A stretch of 64,000 nt of DNA from Dolichospermum planctonicum (GTDB lineage: Bacteria; Cyanobacteriota; Cyanobacteriia; Cyanobacteriales; Nostocaceae): contig NZ_BJCF01000024.1 in the NCBI RefSeq assembly GCF_005402965.1, positions 1 to 64,000 on the forward strand. Direction: 5' to 3'. Of the stretch, positions 58,649-64,000 are shown piece by piece. Every line of letters starts with the position of its first letter. Within the stretch, counting starts at the first letter, position 1. The notes beneath the pieces were generated by a model. That model was not told where the DNA came from. It made no database searches and was given only the letters and a program-made list of their open reading frames with translations. The translations under genes were made by a program, and so were the position numbers.

Positions 58649-60130
58649 TTAATTTTTATTTTCTTTACTCTGTTCTGTCTTCCCCTTTTCCTTGGTTTTA
58701 GGTAGGTCAATAAATATCCGATCTCCGGCTTTAAGACCATCTAAAACTTGAACTTCGTTATCAATATTCGCACCAATTTTGACTAGATTAAACTCAGGTT
58801 GATTTTTTTCACCTAATAACCATACTCCAGTTTTTCCCTTGCGAGTAACAATTAACTCTTGGGGAATTAACAGCGCGTTTTGGATGTTATTACCAAGAAA
58901 TGTCACTTCACTCACATTCATTCCTGAACGCAATTTTTCAGACCCTTTATTAACAGTAACCCGCACCTGAAATGAGGTGACATTTTGCTCAACTACCGCT
59001 TCAGGAGCAATCAAACGCACTTGTCCGTGAAAGATTTCATCGGGATAAGCATCAACAGTAATTTCTACTTTTTGTCTTTGTTTAATTTGGGATATATCCA
59101 CTTCAGGAACATTTGCTAAAACTTCTAATCCTTTGGCTAAAGCTACTATAGAAGTTGAGGTAGCAGAAGCACTACTGGAAGCAGAAACAGCAGGACTAAC
59201 AAAACCCCCCACTGTCGCGTATCTTTGAGTAATAACGCCTGCAAAAGGAGCGCGGATAATTGTATCTTCTAATTGTACTTGTTGTTGTTTTAATTGAGCT
59301 TCTGCACTAGCTACTGCTGCTTTTAATCTGGCAATTTCTTCGGGACGACTACCATTTTCTAATTTTCTTAAAGCTTCCTTTTCCTGATTAACTATTGCTT
59401 GTTGCTTTTGAATATCTTGGTTACGGTTGCCAATTTTCAGTAAGGATAATCGTTTTTGTGCTTCTTCTAAATTGGCTTTTGCTTTTCTATTTTCACTGAT
59501 GTATTGTTCTAAACTATCTTGAGAAATTGCCCCATTTTTTGCTAAATCTTGATAACGTTTTAACCGTGATTGAGTTAGTTCTACAGCAGCTTTTGCCGAG
59601 TCTACTTGAGCCTGTGCTTGTTGAATTTCCTGTAAACGATTCCCCTCACGGATAATCGCTAATTGAGCCTGTGCTTGGTCTACACGGGCTTTTCCTTGGG
59701 CAATTTCTTCGGGACGACTTCCCGCTAGGCTTTCGGCTAACTGCGCTTTTGCCTGTTCTAAATTAGCTTTGTATTGGATAATTCGCATTTTAATTTCCGA
59801 ATTATCCATGCGAGCAATTATTTGTCCTTTCTTGACTGTTTGTCCCTGTTCAACATTTAAATCTGCCAACAGTCCAGAACTTTTAGGACTAATATTGACG
59901 CTTTGAATTGGTTGGACCTTACCACTAGCCGTAATGCGAACAGTTATATCTTTTGCCGCCACTGGGACAGTCAATTTAGTTATATCTGGTGGTTTATTTC
60001 CTTGCTGGATGGTTTTGATAGTGGCTGTTGTTCCTACAATTAAAACACCACTAGCAATTAAACCGATTAACCAACGTAATGGATATTTAACTTTTTTGCC
60101 AATTAAGGGAATTTCTATGTAAAAAATCAT
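58649..60130 (-). CDS. Efflux RND/ABC periplasmic adaptor (HlyD/MacA-type)
   Basis: 493 residues. One N-terminal transmembrane helix (WLIGLIASGVLIVGTTATI), a lipoyl half-motif (GKVQPIQSVNISPKSSGLLADLNVEQGQTVKKGQIIARMDN), a very long alpha hairpin (about 95-290; two near-repeats of QARVDQAQAQLAIIREGNR-type sequence), the second half-lipoyl (IIRAPFAGVITQRYATVGGFV), a beta barrel (VEITVDAYPDEIFHGQVRLI) and a membrane-proximal domain. It bridges the permease to an outer-membrane channel. First gene of the likely three-gene operon. Substrate unknown. Confidence 0.93.
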   Translation of the reverse strand: MIFYIEIPLIGKKVKYPLRWLIGLIASGVLIVGTTATIKTIQQGNKPPDITKLTVPVAAKDITVRITASGKVQPIQSVNISPKSSGLLADLNVEQGQTVKKGQIIARMDNSEIKMRIIQYKANLEQAKAQLAESLAGSRPEEIAQGKARVDQAQAQLAIIREGNRLQEIQQAQAQVDSAKAAVELTQSRLKRYQDLAKNGAISQDSLEQYISENRKAKANLEEAQKRLSLLKIGNRNQDIQKQQAIVNQEKEALRKLENGSRPEEIARLKAAVASAEAQLKQQQVQLEDTIIRAPFAGVITQRYATVGGFVSPAVSASSSASATSTSIVALAKGLEVLANVPEVDISQIKQRQKVEITVDAYPDEIFHGQVRLIAPEAVVEQNVTSFQVRVTVNKGSEKLRSGMNVSEVTFLGNNIQNALLIPQELIVTRKGKTGVWLLGEKNQPEFNLVKIGANIDNEVQVLDGLKAGDRIFIDLPKTKEKGKTEQSKENKN

Positions 60131-60552
60131 GATTAAAAAAGTTGAGGAACAAAAATTAGTGAGTCTATTTTATAGACAAAACCTGATGATAATCATTTGA
60201 TTTATGTAATCTATCGTCTGATTGGGTGAATTTTTTATTTTTTGACTTTTTATCCTCCTGCTGACTATAGTATCATAGTTGTCTTTGATTAGTAAACATG
60301 ACTTATTTCCTATTTTAGCACTTCATCTGCTAAATCTCATGATCATTGCCCTGGGGAACTATTTAAAGGATAGTGAATTTGTTCTATCATCTCAATTCCT
60401 TTTGCACCTGTAGTAATGGATAAACAGGTAAACAGGACGATATCAGAAGTCAAAACTGGGAATTTTTTACAATTGCTTAAATTCATGCTATGGCTTGATA
60501 GTAAATAGTCCTATTTTATAATAAATAGTTAATCAAGAAATTACGGCGGAAA
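60131..60552. other. Intergenic region upstream of the exporter operon
   Basis: 422 bp between the adaptor gene and the sigma-like remnant, both on the minus strand. AT-rich. It should hold the exporter promoter. TATAATAAATAG at about 60516 is a candidate -10, but on the plus strand. No gene, hairpin or repeat is convincing. Confidence 0.35.
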
Positions 60553-60953
60553 CTAAATTGAATTTTCGCTTAAATAAATAGCCCGAATATCAGCAGGTAA
60601 TTCAGCTTCTAGCATTCGATAAATCTCTTCTAGGTAACTGGTAACTTCCATCATTTCAATTAACCAGTTTTGTAGGGTTAAGTCGTCCTGTGAGCTTAAA
60701 TCTAGTTTACCTAATTGATAAAATAAAATATATGCCGCCCAGAGCAAACCAATAATCGGCTTGTACAGGCGATCGCGCCGAATGCCAACTTAAAGTATAT
60801 AATTAATATCGAGCTATAACGGCAAAAAATCACTGTAAAATACTTGCCAGAATCTGGATATTGTCGAAACAGACTCAGTAATTCTTGCTCACTGTGATCA
60901 AATAGCGACTTTACCAATGGGTGATTAGTAGGGGGAAAGTAGGGAATTTTCAC
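60553..60953 (-). pseudogene. Remnant of a cyanobacterial sigma-70-like (ECF-type) gene
   Basis: Two frames read as parts of one family. The first (60711-60953) gives FPPTNHPLVKSLFDHSEQELL and YPDSGKYFTVIFCRYSS; the second (60553-60770) gives LWAAYILFYQLGKLDLSSQD, LTLQNWLIEMMEV and YRMLEAELPADIRAIYL. I recognise these segments from a conserved cyanobacterial protein of about 200 residues with sigma-factor-like helices. Here a frameshift lies near 60780 and roughly 70 residues of the middle (the helix-turn-helix part) are missing between IEMMEV and TSYLEEIYRM. The product cannot be functional. The family assignment is from memory. Confidence 0.55.
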
Positions 60954-61143
60954 AATCTCTGGATTAGATAACTGTTAAAATATACCAATGAATGGTTAAG
61001 CGATCATTAATAATATGTGAAAGTCAGTTAAATAAACTAAGATCAGACTACTAGATTATTGATAAACTAGAAACAAGGACTTAATGTTAGTCTTAATAGA
61101 CGCTATTAAAAGCGCCTCCTTTATACCAATATTTTGATAGTGT

Positions 61144-61746
61144 TTGTTCATGGTTATAGAAGCTAGTTCCATAATGTTCCTGCTAAGTCCACTAACTTTA
61201 GGCTCATTCTTGCCTTCCCTGCCCTTGGATAGCCTATTCTCCACCCAAGGGATTATGATTATGCTGCTGGCGGCTTACGCTGGTGCCATGTGGATGTTTC
61301 TGAGTAGCGCTCCTAAAGTTTATACTGTTATGGTATCAGATTTAGAAGTTGCCCGACAGTTGTATGAAGGATTGTTAGATTTACCCGTAGCGGAAGTCCC
61401 TTTGCACTATTATTACAATTATGAGCAAACCATTGGTGCAACAGGTATTGACCCGCTGTATATGTCTACTAGTCCCAGTTGGTCTAACAGTAACGTGAAT
61501 CATGGTAATGACGGGCTATGGTATCAACTGAAAAAAAATACTCAATTACATATTATCACAGGTGCTAGTTTAGGGACAAAGGATCAGCAGCGTCATGTTT
61601 GTTTTGATCATGAGTGTCTAGAATTAATTTTAATGCGAGTGGAAGTCCGGGGTTTAAAGTTCAAAATTCGCAATCAAAAGCCTTTGAATTTTTTAGTTAA
61701 GGATTATGACGGACGGGTAATTGAAATGGCTGAAGTTGCTAATTAG
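61144..61746 (+). CDS. Membrane-anchored glyoxalase/VOC-like protein
   Basis: About 200 residues. Two hydrophobic segments near the N-terminus (ASSIMFLLSPLTLGSFL; IMIMLLAAYAGAMWMFLSSA), then a single VOC-like beta-alpha-beta unit: KVYTVMVSDLEVARQLYEGLLDLPVAEVP, followed by later strands QLHIITGAS and HVCFDHECLELILMRVE. Metal-binding residues are uncertain. Start may be 61144 or 61150 (MVIEASSIM). Function unknown; this family is restricted to cyanobacteria as far as I can tell. Confidence 0.7.
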   Translation: MFMVIEASSIMFLLSPLTLGSFLPSLPLDSLFSTQGIMIMLLAAYAGAMWMFLSSAPKVYTVMVSDLEVARQLYEGLLDLPVAEVPLHYYYNYEQTIGATGIDPLYMSTSPSWSNSNVNHGNDGLWYQLKKNTQLHIITGASLGTKDQQRHVCFDHECLELILMRVEVRGLKFKIRNQKPLNFLVKDYDGRVIEMAEVAN

Positions 61747-61754
61747 TTATAGTT

Positions 61755-61773
61755 AGGTGGGTAATGCCCACCC
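61755..61773 (+). terminator. Hairpin after the VOC-like gene
   Basis: AGGTGGG-TAATG-CCCACCCT, a 7-bp stem starting 9 bp past the stop codon. No T-run follows. Repeats of this type (AGGTGGGCAATGCCCACC) are also dispersed. Confidence 0.5.
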
Positions 61774-61991
61774 TACACTATAAAATATTTCAAAATATTT
61801 CAAGTATTGAGTTTAATTATTAATTATTCCTATCCTGCTAATTCTTCCTCTTTTTTGCTAACTTATCAATTAAAGTCAATGATGCCGGACTAAAGAAGGA
61901 TGGCGATTTAATAAAAGTGTTATAGTGGGGGAGGAGGAGTATAAGTGAATTCTGAATTTTTAGATAAATAACCCATACTAAAAACTGAAAA

Positions 61992-62432
61992 ATGACCATT
62001 AACCGTGCAAATAATAGAAGTTTACTCCAAAAGTCTGATTGGCCTGTTAAAGATTTACCAGGATTAAGTGCAGAAGAGCAAGCCCAACTGAAGAATTGTG
62101 GTATCAATACCACAGAAGAACTAATTACAAGAGGAAAAACTCCAGAAGAAAGAATAATATTAGCGGGTAAATTGCAAGTAGATCTTCACTCTGTGAATAA
62201 ATGGGTAGTTTTAGCAGGTTTAGCCCGTGTTCCCAGTGTGGGGACTCAATATTGCGGTATATTGCTTCACGCTGGTGTTATTTCCATAGCCCAATTAGCG
62301 CAAACTCCCACGCATAGATTACATAGACAAGTCATGCGCTTGCAAGTATCAACATTACACAGCCGCAATTTGTGTCCAGCAGTTGAATTAGTGCAACAGT
62401 GGAGTCATCAAGCGCAAGCGATGGGTAATTAG
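61992..62432 (+). CDS. DUF4332 domain-containing protein
   Basis: 146 residues with two helix-hairpin-helix-like units: WPVKDLPGLSAEEQAQLKNCGINTTEELI and LARVPSVGTQYCGILLHAGVISIAQLAQ. DUF4332 proteins are thought to bind DNA through such repeats, but no activity is established. The stop TAG at 62430-62432 abuts the stop of the convergent TetR gene with no gap. Start at 61992 ATG gives the usual length. Confidence 0.88.
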   Translation: MTINRANNRSLLQKSDWPVKDLPGLSAEEQAQLKNCGINTTEELITRGKTPEERIILAGKLQVDLHSVNKWVVLAGLARVPSVGTQYCGILLHAGVISIAQLAQTPTHRLHRQVMRLQVSTLHSRNLCPAVELVQQWSHQAQAMGN

Positions 62433-63047
62433 CTATTCCTTTGCTAAAACGCCATTAAGAAAGATATCCGCCAACCCTTCCGCCATTTTTTGCATTTCTT
62501 GGGGGGAGGCGTTGGGTTCTATGAGGGTATGATCAGCAAAACCGGCGATCGCAAATAAACCTAAAAATACCTTAGCGCCAAGTTTGGCATCTATCTGACG
62601 ATAGATGCCTTGGTCTATTGCTGTTTGAAAAAATGCTTCAGCCACATCTGTCATTTTATCAATAACTTCGGTTTGAATGCGATCGCGCAAATCTGGATGA
62701 AATTGCACTTCCATAAAGCAAACACGCATAATATCGGTGTTTTTTTGTAAATTCCACATCCGACGACGCATAACTTGGGCTATAGCCTTATAACTACCCA
62801 TTTCGCTGAGTTCTGTGAGTAAATCTGTGAGAATATCCACCCAGCCATTAGTGGCCACTTCCACCAAAATTGCTTTTTTATTGTCAAAATAACGAAAGAG
62901 GGTTCCTTCGGCTACCCCTGCGGTTTGTGCTAAATCACGGGTTGTAGTTCCCTCGAATCCCTTCGTAGCAAACAATCGTTGTGCTGCTTGCAAAATTCGT
63001 GTGCGTGTCTGGACTTCTGATGATGGCGGAGAATTAAAAATTCGCAT
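62433..63047 (-). CDS. TetR/AcrR family transcriptional regulator
   Basis: 204 residues. N-terminal TetR helix-turn-helix: TRILQAAQRLFATKGFEGTT, RDLAQTAGVAEGTLFRYFDNK, residues 15-57. The C-terminal ligand-binding domain has YKAIAQVMRRRMWNLQ, then DRIQTEVIDKMTDVAEAFFQ. Its target is unknown; it diverges from the M16 peptidase gene (159-bp gap), which is the obvious candidate. The gap contains TTAAC repeats (GTTAACTC, TGTTAATT, TGTTAACTTAC near 63141-63193) that could be its operator. Confidence 0.92.
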   Translation of the reverse strand: MRIFNSPPSSEVQTRTRILQAAQRLFATKGFEGTTTRDLAQTAGVAEGTLFRYFDNKKAILVEVATNGWVDILTDLLTELSEMGSYKAIAQVMRRRMWNLQKNTDIMRVCFMEVQFHPDLRDRIQTEVIDKMTDVAEAFFQTAIDQGIYRQIDAKLGAKVFLGLFAIAGFADHTLIEPNASPQEMQKMAEGLADIFLNGVLAKE

Positions 63048-63206
63048 AATATTTTGATATCTATTTTGATATCTCCAAAACAGGATTGGTAGTCTTATTG
63101 TGCAACGAGGGATGCAGAAATTACAAAAATCTTCATAGAAGGTTAACTCTTTTTGTGTTAATTATTCTATCTTTCAAGTAATGTTAACTTACTTTAACTT
63201 TTGCTT

Positions 63207-64000
63207 ATGCACCAGACAATTTTAAATTTGCTGACCGGTGACGTTAAAAAGTCCCCATTCCGTCGTCTATTAGCAACTAGTTTAGCGTTGATAGTCTTAA
63301 CTTGGGGGTGGATACCAGAAATGGCCATAGCCCTGCAACCGCCCCAAAATTCCATTCAGCCTTATCTAGAACAAGTAATTAATCGTTTAACAGAATTTCG
63401 CTTAGATAATGGATTAAAATTCATTGTTTTAGAAAGACATCAAGCCCCAGTAGTTTCCTTTTTGACTTATGCTGATGTGGGTGGTATTGATGAACCAGAT
63501 GGACAAACGGGTGTAGCCCACTTTTTAGAGCATTTAGCCTTTAAAGGGACAAAGCGCATCGGTACTAAAGACTACAAAGCCGAGGCCCCGCTGCTGGAAA
63601 AATTAGAAAAGTTGGATAACCAAATTAAAATCGCCAAAGCCGACAATCAAAAAGATGAAATAGCGCGGTTAGAAACCGAGTTTAAATCAGTAGAATCCCA
63701 AGCCCTAAAATTAGTTAAACAGAACGAAATGGGGCAAATTGTCGAACAAGCTGGTGGTGTGGGTTTAAATGCTAATACATCCTCAGAAGCTACCCGCTAT
63801 TTTTATAGTTTTCCTGCGAATAAATTAGAATTGTGGATGTCTTTAGAATCTGATCGATTTTTAGATCCTGTCTTTCGAGAATTTTATAAAGAAAAAGAAG
63901 TAATTTTGGAAGAAAGACGCTTACGAGTAGAAAATTCTCCTATCGGCCAAATGGTAGAAAAGTTCATAGATGCTGCTTTCAAAGTTCATCCTTACCGACG
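63207..64000 (+). CDS. M16 family zinc metallopeptidase (partial, runs off the window)
   Basis: The first 264 codons are visible, with no stop to the end. N-terminal signal or anchor (LLATSLALIVLTWGWIPEMAIA). The M16 inverted zinc motif H-x-x-E-H is H105-F-L-E108-H109 (GVAHFLEHLAFKGT), and the third ligand Glu should be in KEVILEERRLRVENSP. An insertion rich in Glu/Lys/Asn (about 120-170) precedes GLNANTSSEATRYFYSFP. It is likely a periplasmic processing peptidase of the PqqL/mitochondrial-processing-peptidase type. ATG at 63207 is the start; no clear ribosome-binding site. Confidence 0.93.
   Translation, partial: MHQTILNLLTGDVKKSPFRRLLATSLALIVLTWGWIPEMAIALQPPQNSIQPYLEQVINRLTEFRLDNGLKFIVLERHQAPVVSFLTYADVGGIDEPDGQTGVAHFLEHLAFKGTKRIGTKDYKAEAPLLEKLEKLDNQIKIAKADNQKDEIARLETEFKSVESQALKLVKQNEMGQIVEQAGGVGLNANTSSEATRYFYSFPANKLELWMSLESDRFLDPVFREFYKEKEVILEERRLRVENSPIGQMVEKFIDAAFKVHPYR

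Noticed and set aside
56442-60130. DevBCA heterocyst glycolipid exporter
   Set aside because: Gene order is compatible, but the permease has a MacB-type N-terminus and the ATPase is generic, so I only call it MacAB-like.

Overview
The window comes from a filamentous, probably heterocyst-forming cyanobacterium of the Nostocales (Anabaena/Dolichospermum/Aphanizomenon-like). This rests on recurrent HIP1 octamers GCGATCGC (for example at 3903, 6008, 7393, 12994 and 28311), AT-rich DNA, abundant short dispersed and tandem repeats, and typical cyanobacterial families: a Ser/Thr kinase fused to GUN4, Uma2 nucleases, pentapeptide-repeat proteins, DUF4332, a split rpoC1-type RNA polymerase subunit, and an atpD-atpC pair. 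The genus is an inference.

Housekeeping genes are scattered along the window: acs (5.6-7.6 kb), a P-type ATPase (11.3-14.1), crcB (16.0), htpX (16.7), aspS (21.2), mnmG (26.8), murD and glyS (29-32.7), atpD-atpC (48-50), a MacAB-like exporter (56.4-60.1) and an M16 peptidase cut by the window end.

Accessory DNA sits between them. (1) At 7.7-11.1 kb a 42-bp imperfect direct repeat brackets a decayed antitoxin/PIN toxin pair, a protein resembling the helical domain of 5-hmdU DNA kinases, a DUF1643 protein and a frameshifted MazG-type pyrophosphohydrolase. This looks like a nucleotide or base-modification cassette. (2) At 23.2-27.1 kb there is a decayed truncated rpoC1 copy, then a copy of about 440 bp of the mnmG promoter and 5' end, then two nuclease genes (a PD-(D/E)XK protein and Mrr), then intact mnmG. 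The layout suggests an island inserted at the mnmG 5' end. (3) At 32.9-47.5 kb lies a defence-like region: a two-gene unit of very large proteins (1063 and 1284 aa, the second a helicase-type ATPase with a possible N-terminal nuclease domain), a Uma2 nuclease, an SPFH protein and a single-chain type IIG restriction-modification enzyme. The two-gene unit at 32931-40032 is the best candidate for an undescribed system. Its parts faintly recall the composition of pPIWI-RE islands, which needs profile searches to confirm.

Repeat biology is the other theme. One hairpin core (GCGGGCATCTTGCCCGC) appears singly at 15.8 and 53.8 kb, as a 4-copy array at 47.6 kb, and in drifted form as a 51-bp x 8 minisatellite at 40.8 kb. 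A related 37-bp x 4 array is at 14.2 kb. Two other Nostocales-type repeats have been captured in frame inside the P-type ATPase gene and the type IIG gene. No tRNA, rRNA or CRISPR array was recognised.
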